Below, piece after piece: positions 19,456 through 28,889 of a DNA stretch of 33,956 bases; the stretch's first letter is position 1; each line of letters starts with the position of its first letter. The position numbers and the translations under genes were made by a program. Under the pieces are notes generated by a model. It ran no database searches, was not told where the DNA came from, and saw nothing but the letters and a program-made list of their open reading frames with translations. This stretch comes from Parasitella parasitica (taxonomy: Eukaryota > Mucoromycota > Mucoromycetes > Mucorales > Mucoraceae). The stretch is from assembly GCA_025201805.1 (NCBI GenBank), contig MU619320.1:6802-40757 (forward strand), read 5' to 3'.

Positions 19456-20897
19456 ATGGTATCTGCTGTGAGTAGAAAACAGAAAAATATCGTTTTTATT
19501 GGTGCTTCCAGCGCAGGTAAGGATTTTGACCAGCATTGAAGCAGTATGCTCAATTTTTGAATATTAAAGCTATGGGAGCCTCTCTTGAGTGGTGTGAAAA
19601 CCATCAGAAAGATTACAAATTTATTTTGATTGAAGCCAAAACTCATTACAATCATGTATTTGCATTTCCTCGTGCATCTGTCATTACTGGCTTTGAAGAG
19701 CAGCTTTTTTGCCCATATGATAATATGTTTCTTGGTGATGATACAATTGGAAAGGTCATTAATGCCCGCGCAACAGAAATCCTAAAGGATTATGTCCAGC
19801 TTGACAGATATGTACCTGGCTTCGGTGATAGAGTAGAGTATGCCTATCTTGTTTATACTGCTGGCACACAAATCCCCGCCCCTGGCCGTTTTAATGATTT
19901 GGTCTCAAAAGATGACTGCATAGCAAAACTTCAAGAGTATCAAAAGGTCATTAAAGAAGCTAAAAATCCTATTATTATTGGTGCTGGTGCTGTTGGTTTA
20001 GGTAACAGACAAACACATCTTTGTCTTGATGAAAATTACTAATTTAAATATTCCATACTTTAGAGATTGCTTCGGAAATCAAAGAACATTATCCTGAAAA
20101 GAATGTGACACTCTTGCATTCTCGCAATAGATACTTACCTCGATACAAGGTAAGCATGGATGTCATGATTTACAATATCCTCAAGAAGAGAGGAGTAAAG
20201 CAAAAACTGGGTGACCGTGTCATTTTGCCGGCAGAAGGCTTTCCTCTGGAAGTGAAGCCTGTCGAGATTCAAACCAAAAGCGGCAAAATTATTAAAGGTG
20301 ATCTTGCTGTAGGTTATGGCTATAGTCATTTGTTGATTTAGCGTTTAATTTTATTTTTACAGATCACGTGTATTGGCATGAGTCCCAATAACTCTTTAAT
20401 CAAGACCATTGCGCCTGAAAGTATCAATCCTGAGACAGGATTTGTGAAAATCAAACCTACTATGCAAATTCAAGACGATAACTATCCAAATATTTTTTCT
20501 GCTGGCGATGTATGTGACCATACAGATGTTAAAACTGGTCACTATGCTTGGATGCAAGGCCTCGCTGCTTTGAATAACATTAGAAAACTGATTAGTGGTG
20601 CTTCTCAAGATGAATTAGAGCCCTATAAGAGTAAAGATTTAGCTCTTATCAAAGTGATCTTGGGAGAGGTATATAGAAAGAAATGGCAATACTATTTAAT
20701 AGCATATTAACACTCTGTTTGTTTTTCAGAAAGAAGCTGTTACTCAAACTCATCAACTTGGTCCTCTTATTACCTATGGCTCATGGGTGGGCGGAAGATC
20801 TGTTCCTCACAATGTATACGCATCGTTTACATGGGGACTATTGCATGCTGAAGACCATTTAGAAGCTCTTGTGAACAAACAATCTACAAAGGCCTGA
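19456..20897 (+). CDS. AIF/FSP1-like FAD-dependent NAD(P)H oxidoreductase
   Basis: Five exons (19456-19516, 19570-20001, 20064-20308, 20363-20668, 20730-20897) give 403 aa, the size of AMID/FSP1-type proteins. An N-terminal Rossmann fold reads NIVFIGASSAAMGASLEW, where GxSxAAxG replaces the usual GGGxGG. FILIEAKTHYNHVFAFPR provides the acidic ribose-binding residue. A second NAD(P)H-binding Rossmann is IIIGAGAVGLEIASEI. NIFSAGDVCD is the C-terminal FAD-binding motif. Family members pass electrons from NAD(P)H to quinones or other acceptors at membranes. The neighbouring siderophore transporter and the paired GATA sites suggest a link with iron, for example as a reductase, but that is inference. 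No signal peptide is evident. Confidence 0.88.
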
Positions 20898-21071
20898 TTT
20901 AATTTTTACAAGTGGACATTACATTTTTGCGTTTCGGGTTGTAAGACTTAATCGTCATGGGGAGGGGGGGTTGAATAAAGTCATTAGTGAAATATCAATA
21001 TAATCATATAAGATTTGGAGTATGCAAAGCAGAACATGTTTATTTTTATATTTTAACAAAAAAAGTTAAAA

Positions 21072-21702
21072 TTAATATTTGGTATTGCCACCATTAGTCT
21101 CAATTACAGCCCTAAATCATTACAGAACCATTCCCAAACTTCACAGTCTTTCGAATATGATCTGGAGAGAACCTTTCGCCTTCTTTCCAAATTACTCGGG
21201 CTATCATTGACGTTGAATATGGGTTCATCGGACCAGATGACATTCTGCCATTGTTTAGGTGTCTAATAACCTTTTCTTAAGTCCAAGCAAATCTTTTTTC
21301 CATTTGCTTGGGCTTCAGCATTGGTACAGATACTGGGGAATATGATCCAAAGTCGTGTATGTTAGCATAGATTGATAGCGTTTGATTATGTATGTCAATT
21401 CCAGCTGCCTTCAATCTTGCATTATGACTAACAAAAGAATCAGAAGGTCTCTCTCTAAAGCTGCGCTGGTCTTTTTCAGACAACTCGAGAGGCCTTCCAC
21501 TACGTTGTTGGGTTACTCCATTTCCTGTTTCATTGTGGCAATTTACGCAATCAGTAACAGTAAACTTTGACAAGCACATTTCATGTGAAATTTGAGTGAT
21601 CTTTTGTTTAGCTTGTTATCTGCCAATGATAAGCCCACAGGTATAATCGTCAAGTTGTTTAAGGACTCTACGATGTTTGTTGGTTATATCTGTTAAAGTC
21701 AT
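21072..21702 (-). pseudogene. Internally deleted Tc1-like transposase remnant
   Basis: Read on the minus strand, the start (ATG at 21702) gives MTLTDITNKHRRVLKQLDDY, then helix-turn-helix-like KITQISHEM...LSKFTVTDCVN. RSGRPLELSEKDQRSF is the classic Tc1 GRP linker, followed by LKPKQMEKRFAWT and the first catalytic Asp block QNVIWSDEPIFNV. IRKTVKFGNGSVM is also present. After this the sequence jumps straight to the C-terminal end IETNGGNTKY and stop, so the second Asp and the final acidic block are missing. At least two stops or frameshifts lie in between. No matching terminal inverted repeats were found. This is a dead element. Confidence 0.85.
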
Positions 21703-22083
21703 GATTAGTTGTGTGTTTGGAGTAGTGATAAAGGAGCGTTTGATTAACACTGAAATACAAAGGAAATGAAAATGAACGGTGAATAATTTTACAACATCTC
21801 GATTCATAGTCAAAATTTTAGCATTAGTCAATGGAGGAGACTATAGTTTATTAGCAGATAAGTATTTAGATTTGGGGAGTGGCTTGACGTTAATGTCTAA
21901 TATTAATGATATAAGTGCAATATGTAAATTAATTTTGTGGTTAAATTTGTAAATTGTAAATTATTGTGTGGTAAGTTTTTCAATGATATTTTCATACAAC
22001 TCTATCAATTAAATGGCACTAAAAAAGAAGATAATACGTTAGCAATTGATAGCTGCATATTAAAACTGTCCAAAAGTTACGTT
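21703..22083. other. AT-rich spacer between Tc1 remnant and transporter
   Basis: Probably a mix of the Tc1 remnant's 5' flank and the transporter's 3' region (minus strand). No gene was seen. Confidence 0.4.
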
Positions 22084-24034
22084 TTACTGTTTCGCAATAC
22101 TGTGGCCATCAATAACTTGTTCATCGGGATATTCTTCTTTCTCTTTGATTTCAGGTCGAGGCTCATGGTGGTCATGATCGCTCAAACCAAATGCCTGCAT
22201 TCTAAACCAGAAGGCTAGAGCGATAACAGAGAGACAAAGAGCAACAATAGATAAAATTCTCTGAACACCACCATAGGCAATTGCAGCGCCATCGTGTTGT
22301 TCAGTAGAAAGAGCATGAATATAAGTAATGTTACCAAGGATTTGAGAAGCATCATATTCACCAGGAACATGCGATGCCAATTGACCAGGCAACAGTGAAT
22401 TCCAGATAGCACCTGCAATAGTACCGCCAACACTAGTAGAAATTGTACCACCAATAGACATCAAGGCGGTCACAATAGCAAGATCTATGTAAGATATATG
22501 AGTAACGTAAATAGAATTAATGTGCGCTGCATACCGCCATGAGGAACAGAACTTTGAGCAGCTACGAGACAAGGGACATAAATCAAACCAGAGCCAAGAC
22601 CTGCAATAATCTGACTGATAATTACAAAACCTAAAGGAGAGGTAGGATAGCGAGATGGAATCATAAGGCCCATACCAAGTATATAAAAACAGATACCAGC
22701 AAGAACAACAGGCCTGTAGATCTTGAACCGTCTCATAATAAAGCCTCCAGCAAGTTGTGATACCAAAAACATGGCATGATAACTTCGATCGATATAGGTA
22801 GCTTGAAGAGCAGTAGAATAACGGGTAATTTGGAGATATGTCATGAAATACGTCCAGTTGATTGCGCGAATAGAACTGATCATGGCACAAACCATCACAG
22901 CGGCCATAGGAGTCGAGGTATCCCAATCGCCTACAGGAATAACAGGAAATTCGGCAACCTTGATTTCGTACCAGACAAATACAAGAGCACAGATGAAACC
23001 ACCCACAAGGCAGCCGATAGTAGGAGAAGTATCCCAACCGCCCCAGCGAGACGGGCCGAGAATGAGAGGAAGCAAGATCATACAAAGAGCACCGATAAAC
23101 AAGACGCTGCCCACAAAATCAATTTCGTTTCCAATAAACTTCGCCTTTTCTAAAAACGACATGTTTTGATATTTTGAGTTGTCCTTGGGCGGCATTTGAC
23201 CAGATTTTTTTACTGTTCTTTCAATCTTGTATAAACCGTATAACAAAGGAATGGAGCAAGTGCCTATACAAAAGGGGATCATGGAATAGCACCATCTCCA
23301 AGAGCTATTTTCAGCTATGGCAGTTCCAGCGATGGGTGCAACCCAGATATTAATCATGGCAGGGAAATCGTAGAAAGCTTGAAATATACCACGGTTTGCT
23401 GAAGACGTAATATCTACGATATTTCTATCTTAGGGTCTTGGTGAATCTCATACTTGTAATCTTTATAGTTACCTGCAATTAATACATGACCTAAAACCGT
23501 AACACCAGACAAACCAAAAGCGTATATAACTTGGCCGCCCTATTATTTTCATACACAATAATAATAAGTAACTGTAGAATAACCAATAATGACAATACTT
23601 ACGATAAGAGTGTCCATGTTCTGAGCAGTAGCTTGAATGACACCGGAAATAACGTAGAAAAATATAGCCATGGTAAATGCTTCTGTTCTACCAACCATGT
23701 CAGAGAACTTGGCGTACATTGGCAACAGAATGGTTTGGACAATGTAGAGAACGACATCGACAAGTGCAGAGATACTAAGTGAGTTAAAAGCACTATATAT
23801 TTGAACAGATGCAGAGTAGACAAGATTTCCCTCCCAGTTCTTTGCCCATGCAACAAGGATAATACCAGTTACAACAAGGATTTTATCCCACTTGTGTCCA
23901 AGTTTTTTCATCAAGATGACCTTTTGGATACCATAGAATTGATTATCAAAGCTCTGTTCATCGTAATGCGAGGGAGTGCGCTCAGCATTAGATATAGAGT
24001 CTGATTGTCGTTTTTCAGCTTCAGAATTGCTCAT
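22084..24034 (-). CDS. MFS siderophore-iron transporter (Sit1/Str/ARN type)
   Basis: Four exons on the minus strand (23603-24034, 23473-23539, 22535-23413, 22084-22484) give 592 aa, fitting the 14-helix siderophore-iron transporter family. A charged N-terminus precedes DKILVVTGIILVAWAKNWEG. The MFS loop between helices 2 and 3 is visible as AKFSDMVGRTEAF. Later landmarks are AFGLSGVTVLGHVLIADITS, RGIFQAFYDFPAMINIWVAP, SSWRWCYSMIPFCIG and SIGGTISTSVGGTIAGAIWN. The tail is hydrophilic, with HDHHEPRPEIKEKEEYP. Family members bring in ferric siderophores (or heme in some Str proteins) with proton symport. In Mucorales, Sit-type carriers are known for xenosiderophores such as ferrioxamine. The exact substrate is unknown. 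Two perfect iron-GATA sites lie upstream. Confidence 0.9.
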
Positions 24035-24205
24035 TTTTGCAAGTTTTTAATGTCAAAAAGAAAAAGGCAAAGAAAACCAGATCCATCATTATTTGATATT
24101 TGATATTTGGTATATGATCTGATTATTGTTAGACATACAAAAATTAGTTGGTCTAGAATTTCTATTTGTGGTTTCTGGTGTGGTGTTACATCAGATTTGT
24201 CTAGG

Positions 24206-24214
24206 TTATCAGAT
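24206..24214 (-). promoter_or_regulatory. Iron-GATA site (ATCTGATAA) upstream of the transporter
   Basis: TTATCAGAT on the plus strand reads ATCTGATAA in the direction of transcription of the transporter, 172 bases before its start codon. It is a perfect ATCWGATAA match. A near match, ATCTGATTA, lies at about 24116-24124. Confidence 0.6.
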
Positions 24215-24625
24215 CCTTTCCAATACAATATAATCGCTTAATTAACAGGTATTCTAGCAATTGAACTGGAGTAATCAGTTTTGATCAAGTGTCCTAATAT
24301 TTCTAAAATAGCTTTCTTTACATTTAATGGAATTAATCTTGTTATGCTGGACATGCTCTCCGCCATAATTGTACATGAAATCTATTTCATATTTGTCAGA
24401 TTCGCGCAATCTCAAAAAGATCATATATTAGTGACACCAATTGGAATATATAGAAACTTTAAATAGTATTTTAAAGACCAATATCTATAAATTAGTTTGG
24501 TAAGCAGTGGTTGTATCTATTCGAATTCTATTAGAGCTCAAAAACCTTCGGTGATGAATTGATTGAGTCTTTTCCTTGCATATCCTTCCAAAAAAAAAAA
24601 AAAAAAAAAAAAAAGAATGTACAGG

Positions 24626-24634
24626 ATCTGATAA
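24626..24634 (+). promoter_or_regulatory. Second iron-GATA site (ATCTGATAA) upstream of the transporter
   Basis: A perfect ATCTGATAA, 592 bases before the transporter start and just past a 23-27 base poly(A) run. It is more distant than the first and could be incidental. Confidence 0.45.
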
Positions 24635-25739
24635 GCGCAACGCTCCCAGCTGTTTCATATGTACTTCTTTTTTTATTCAACTCGTTGTGATAAATAATGA
24701 GCAAATTTATATATAGTACGTATCACACAAATCATTATTCGTATGTTAAAATCATTCTGTATTACAGTGGAAAAGCGATTTCTTCCGAATAGTTTATAAT
24801 TCAAATCAATTTTTTTAGACCTTTATTTAGTTTAGTTGCTTCAAAAAGTTATACTACTACATTAAAGCTTAAGATTTAAAATTTAAGTTTCCAAGTATGC
24901 ATATACAATTAGCCTCTCGCGTGATGAATGGTAATAAATACAAGGTTCCAATCGCAGGGTTTTGAAAGTACTATCCCATGCTTATTCAATAGTTTTTATT
25001 AAGATAGGGATGATTGTAGATCCTAGCAAGAATTAGCCGTTCTTTTCAGAAACATTTTATTAGCTATAAGTTATAATCCAAGACAGCATGCGAAGGGGTT
25101 ACAGTTCTTAACAGGATAGTCGTTCTGAGTGTTTACCAAGGCTAAAATGATGTAGTTAATCGATATGGGATCCTGGACATTAAATCATTTCCTGCACGAT
25201 TTGTGAACTAAAGTATTAAAGAAGAGAGAAATAGTAAATTGCTACCTCTACCTCTATCGATAATGAAATGATCATCCCATATTAAGAAATCGTTTTAGGG
25301 CTCTTCCTCCTCCACCCAGCTAAATTTGATTAAAAGTTTTGGAATGTGAACAATAGCATAGGATCAAGCGTGAAAAATTACCTTGCCATTTGTCATTATC
25401 TTGATATCTTACATTGCTTCTATGATCACTTATAAACACTATTTTGTAAAAGTTATACTCAAGCATATACAACATTATAGAACACATTCTATTATCAAAC
25501 CAGAAACTTTAGGATTTGTAAAACACATGAAAAAAATTTATGAGAGAGAGGAGGGGGGGGGGGAGCTGAAAGGTTAAAAGTCTATGCCAGATAAGTAGTT
25601 TTTTGTTGATTCTCATGAATATTTCATTGCTGAAAAGATATAGACATACATAAATTGCTGACATAATAACTAAAGCACCTATCAATTAAAAAAATCTACC
25701 AAAAATATCGAAATGCTGACAACAATCAGAGATATTGTA
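24635..25739. other. Gene-free AT-rich stretch
   Basis: No coding frame with a recognisable family is present. The 64-codon frame at 25383-25577 runs into an oligo-G tract (about 25553-25562) and is probably spurious. No tRNA was convincing. Confidence 0.5.
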
Positions 25740-26690
25740 TCCTCGATAGAACTGACACAGTTGAATACCATCCTCAGGGTGGCCCATGAAATATATAGAT
25801 TCAGCAAATCCACTCTTAATTTTTTAGAAATATAATTGATGAAGAAGACGAGGGAAATATTTTGACACTAGAGCAACTTCAGCAGAGACTAATCGATGAG
25901 CTCCCAGAAAATTCCCTTTAAAAAATGCAATTGAAATTTTTACAATCCAAAAACACATAGCTCAAAAGCTGTGTTTGACTCTCAAAAAAAACATCCCCAG
26001 CGAAAGAAATACAAACAACTGAAAGTATAGCAAGAAAGCGAAAGAATTACTGTATTGGCCTTTCGCACAAGGGTAGTAATTACTTGAAAAATTGTAATTT
26101 TGTTGATGAAAGTGGATTTAATGCTTGTATGGTACCTGGACGTGCAAGATCAGCCAAAGGAAAGAAGGCCCATGAAATCACAAAGACCAAAAAAGGCAAG
26201 AAAATTTCAACCATTGGCGCTATTTTCAGCAAAAAAGGTTGAATCTTTACAAGCTGCTATGATAGATGGTTCTACAAACAGGTTTATCTTTGCTGAATTT
26301 ATCAAGCAGCTGTTGGAATGGGTTGATATAGAATTCCCACATCAAGAATTTTCTTTTATAATGAATAATGTAAAATTTTACAAGAGTCCTATTGTACAGG
26401 ATCTTTTTAGACATTCAAAACATAGCTGCCATCTCTTGCCTATGCTAAATCCCATAGAAACTAGCTTCAACAAATTGAAAAACTTTGTTAGAAGGAGCTC
26501 AAAGGAGAACAAAGAGACTCTCCTGGAGCTCATTAAGGAAGCAGAGAAGAAAATAACTCCTCAAGTCTGTGAAGGATGGACCCATCACTGTGTCAATAAT
26601 GTCAATAGATGTATCACTGAAAAATATCACCGAAGCGAAGCGAAGGTCGATTATTTTCACCGTAGTTCGGGGTGTCTAAAAGCTCGTCTC
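25740..26690 (+). pseudogene. Decayed DDE (Tc1/mariner-type) transposase
   Basis: Protein pieces of a Tc1-like transposase run on the plus strand in several frames. Near 25830 is NIIDEEDEGNILTLEQLQQR, followed by HIAQKLCLTLKKTSP near 25950. NFVDESGFNACMVPGRARSA (first catalytic Asp) lies near 26095, and KKISTIGAIFSKKG near 26200. Next is a run with EFSFIMNNVKFYKS, where the usual DNA of the second catalytic block is NNV. HLLPMLNPIETSFNKLKNF carries the final Glu block, but the usual YSPFLNP is shortened. Several stops and frameshifts separate the pieces. It is related to, but clearly older than, the element that follows directly downstream. Boundaries are approximate. Confidence 0.8.
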
Positions 26691-26695
26691 TTATA

Positions 26696-26804
26696 CAGGA
26701 TTTCGCATTCAAAAAGAAGAAAATCAATAGTTTTTGGTGAAAGCCACTTTTAAAAAAGAAGAAAGTCTAAACTAAAAATGATGATGGTGATGTAAAGCGT
26801 AGTG
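26696..26804 (+). repeat. Left terminal inverted repeat
   Basis: This starts CAGGATTTCGCATTC, then has an AGAAAATCAATAGTTTTT block and the AAGAAGAAAGTCTAAAC block, and ends with GATGATGGTGATGT. Its reverse complement is found at the right end, without the middle block in the outer copy. Confidence 0.88.
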
Positions 26805-26899
26805 AAGTACAGTATAAATAAAGAGCTTATTGCTAGGTACCGGTAGTAGTCGCCTGCATTTTTCTTCCCTCATTTACAATACGTACCACCGCTATTCAA

Positions 26900-27907
26900 A
26901 TGTCTTCTAATAATGATAACTCTGCTACTTCTTCCTCAAAAAAGCAAAGAAGAAGAAACACTCGTATTAGTGACCATCTAAAGAAGCTTATCATTGAAAA
27001 GCATCTTGATGAAGACTTGTCCATTGTTAAAATTGCAAAACTCTTTAATTTGTCTTGGTCCACAGTTAATCATATCGTCGATCGATATATGGAGAGAGGA
27101 ACTGTAAAAGACAAGTCGCGAAGAGGACGAGTTCAATCGTTCGTAAAACTCACCGAAGAGCACACCAAGTACATTATCCACCTGCTGGACGATGACCCTC
27201 AGCTTACGTTGGGTATTATCAGAGACGAGCTCTTTAAGAATTTTCCCAACCTTGCTGACAAGGGATTATCCACTCAGCAAATTCACAAGCATATTCTTCA
27301 AAAAGTTGGTTTCTCGCTCAAGAAAACAAAACCTGTAGAAAACAAAAGAAAATTCCCCACAATTAATTAAAAGCAGAAAAGCAAATTGCATCTTTTTTCG
27401 ATGAGGCAGGCTTCAATGCCAACTTGATTCGAGGAAAAAGATGGTCAAAGAAAGGAGAAAATGCTATCCTAAGGACCAAGACAAAAAGAGCAATCAGTAT
27501 TTCTGTTCTGGAGAATTTCTTACAATGGTATCGAAGATGTTTCCTTGAAGCAAGTTCCTGGAGGCACTACCGCCGAGATCTTCATTGATTTTATCAAACA
27601 AATCATTGCAAGCATTGAAAGAGACAATGCTGCGCATTATTTCATTTTGGATAATGCTAGAATTCGCATGGTTTCCAAGGTAAGGAAGTATATTGAGAGT
27701 ACTTGCCACCATGTCCATTTCTTGCCCGCCTATAGTCCATTCCTCAACCCAATTGAGGAGTGCTTTTCTATGCTAAAAGGACTCGTTAAAAGAAAGCCTG
27801 GGTTCACAACAGCAGAGCTGGTAAAATACATTAGGGAATGCAGTCAGAAAATAGCTCAAGAAAACTGCCCTAAATGTTTAACAGAAGAAGAGATTTACCG
27901 AAATTAA
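26900..27907 (+). pseudogene. Tc1-like transposase, frameshifted
   Basis: The first 156 codons (26900-27370) encode a charged start (MSSNNDNSATSSSKK) and helix-turn-helix blocks (KIAKLFNLSWSTVNHIVDRY, then TLGIIRDELFKNFP). They end at a stop after FPTIN. The first catalytic Asp block FFDEAGFNANLIRGKRWSKK (about 27394) is in another frame. From about 27515 the original frame returns with SLKQVPGGTTAEIFIDFIKQ, FILDNARIR (second Asp) and HFLPAYSPFLNPIEECFSML (final acidic residue), ending at 27907. Thus two frameshifts and probably a short deletion near 27370 break an otherwise complete DDE transposase. The element could still be mobilised by an intact relative. Confidence 0.9.
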
Positions 27908-27915
27908 TAAAATTA

Positions 27916-27983
27916 AAATCGTCAGTCAAGACTTTCTTCTTCTCAAAAATTATTGATTTTCATCTTTTTGGATGCGAAATCTA
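27916..27983 (-). repeat. Inner extra copy of the terminal repeat at the right end
   Basis: On the minus strand this reads AGATTTCGCATCCAAAAAGA, then TGAAAATCAATAATTTTTGA and AAGAAGAAAGTCT. It is very like the left terminal repeat, including the middle block that the outer right copy lacks. Confidence 0.75.
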
Positions 27984-27989
27984 GTACTT

Positions 27990-28067
27990 AGTTTCACATC
28001 ACCATCATCAGTTTTAGTTTAGACTTTCTTCTTTTTCAAAGGTGATCTTTTTGAATGCGAAATCCTG
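27990..28067 (-). repeat. Right terminal inverted repeat (outer copy)
   Basis: On the minus strand this begins CAGGATTTCGCATTCAAAAA, then GAAGAAAGTCTAAACTAAAA and TGATGATGGTGATGT, matching the left end. It is followed outward by TA. Confidence 0.9.
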
Positions 28068-28069
28068 TA

Positions 28070-28650
28070 TAACTATAGAAAATCACATCATAAGATACCC
28101 TCCTTAAATTAGGCCCCAAACATTTTGTGCGATAAATCTGTTCTAAATATCTACGCCATCAACTGAGAACCTTGGTGCGCGGAACATTAGTCATGAAGGA
28201 ATTTTTTTTTCTCTCACATAAACATCACTGATCACTATTCAGAGGTTATTTCGATAACAAGATGAACCGGGTAAGATTATACTGAAGGATTTTTGTTTAA
28301 GGTATAATTTTACGCCACCTCTTGCTTATAAACTCGTGAGCTTGATAGCTTTCCTTGGCTTTGACAAATTCTGGGGTGCTTGCGGTAAGATTGCATTTAT
28401 GTGCTTTCTTGTTGCTTCATCGTAGTAGCAACCGAGTATAAGCAGCTTTGGTTTTGCAAGCTAACAAACAGCTGTCTAAAGATAAGTTAAAAAATGCTTT
28501 TTGAGAGCTTTGCATAAAGGCAAAATATGGGGAAATATTTTCTCACCTAATTTCCAACGATAGAAATGAATATATTTAGATGAGGGATAGACCATAATTA
28601 TTATTTATACTATTATTTTCATTGAGTATTTGATAGTAGTATAAAGTATA
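28070..28650. other. Spacer between the Tc1 element and the Helitron
   Basis: AT-rich DNA. A short minus-strand stretch near 28320-28440 looks weakly coding (KHPRICQSQGKLSSSRVYKQ) but has stops and no family. Nothing else was recognised. Confidence 0.4.
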
Positions 28651-28700
28651 CTAGCCGTTTGATCTCGCTACGCTCGAGGACGGCGTCGCCCTGCGGGAAG
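28651..28700 (-). other. Helitron 3' terminus with hairpin
   Basis: The minus strand reads GGCGACGCC (itself a small palindrome), CTCGAGCGTAGCGAG (stem CTCG/CGAG), then ATCAAACGG and CTAG, followed by host T. This short GC-rich stretch stands out against AT-rich surroundings. Confidence 0.7.
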
Positions 28701-28804
28701 ATATAATTTACACTGCTGCAATAAAAATTTAGTTAAATCAAGTAGATTAAGCAATCAAGCATTGATAATCAAGAAGTTTACATAATAGTCAGGGGGAGGT
28801 ATCT

Positions 28805-28829
28805 CCCTTGAACCCCACCCCCACCCCCC
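28805..28829 (-). other. G-quadruplex-type motif near the Helitron 3' end
   Basis: On the minus strand four G runs (6, 5, 4 and 3 G) are separated by loops of 1, 1 and 5 bases. This meets the standard G4 pattern, about 155 bases before the element's 3' end and just after the helicase stop codon. Confidence 0.7.
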
Positions 28830-28889
28830 TCTACTGGAGGAGACCCCCAGACCCCTTTTTGCTTACAAACTGATGTCAAACGAAGGCCA

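Larger units (their letters stand above)
26696..28067 (+). mobile_element. Tc1/mariner-type DNA transposon, 1,372 bases, with TIRs and TA duplication
   Basis: Both ends read inward as CAGGATTTCGCATTCAAAAA and are flanked by TA (26694-26695 and 28068-28069), the usual Tc1/mariner target duplication. The inverted repeats share a second block (AAGAAGAAAGTCTAAACTAA, then TGATGATGGTGATGT) about 50-100 bases in. Between them lies a frameshifted transposase with a DDE fold. The right end carries an extra inner copy of the repeat. The element sits directly against an older transposase relic. Confidence 0.92.

Noticed and set aside
22084-23085. 333-codon minus frame overlapping the transporter exons
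   Set aside because: Only its last part (up to 22484) is the true fourth exon; the remainder is a shadow of exon 3 in another frame.
24930-24970. Second B-box-like string (GGTTCCAATCG)
   Set aside because: No cloverleaf could be formed around it.
28320-28440. Weakly coding minus-strand stretch between the two mobile elements
   Set aside because: Contains stops and no recognisable family; too little to call.
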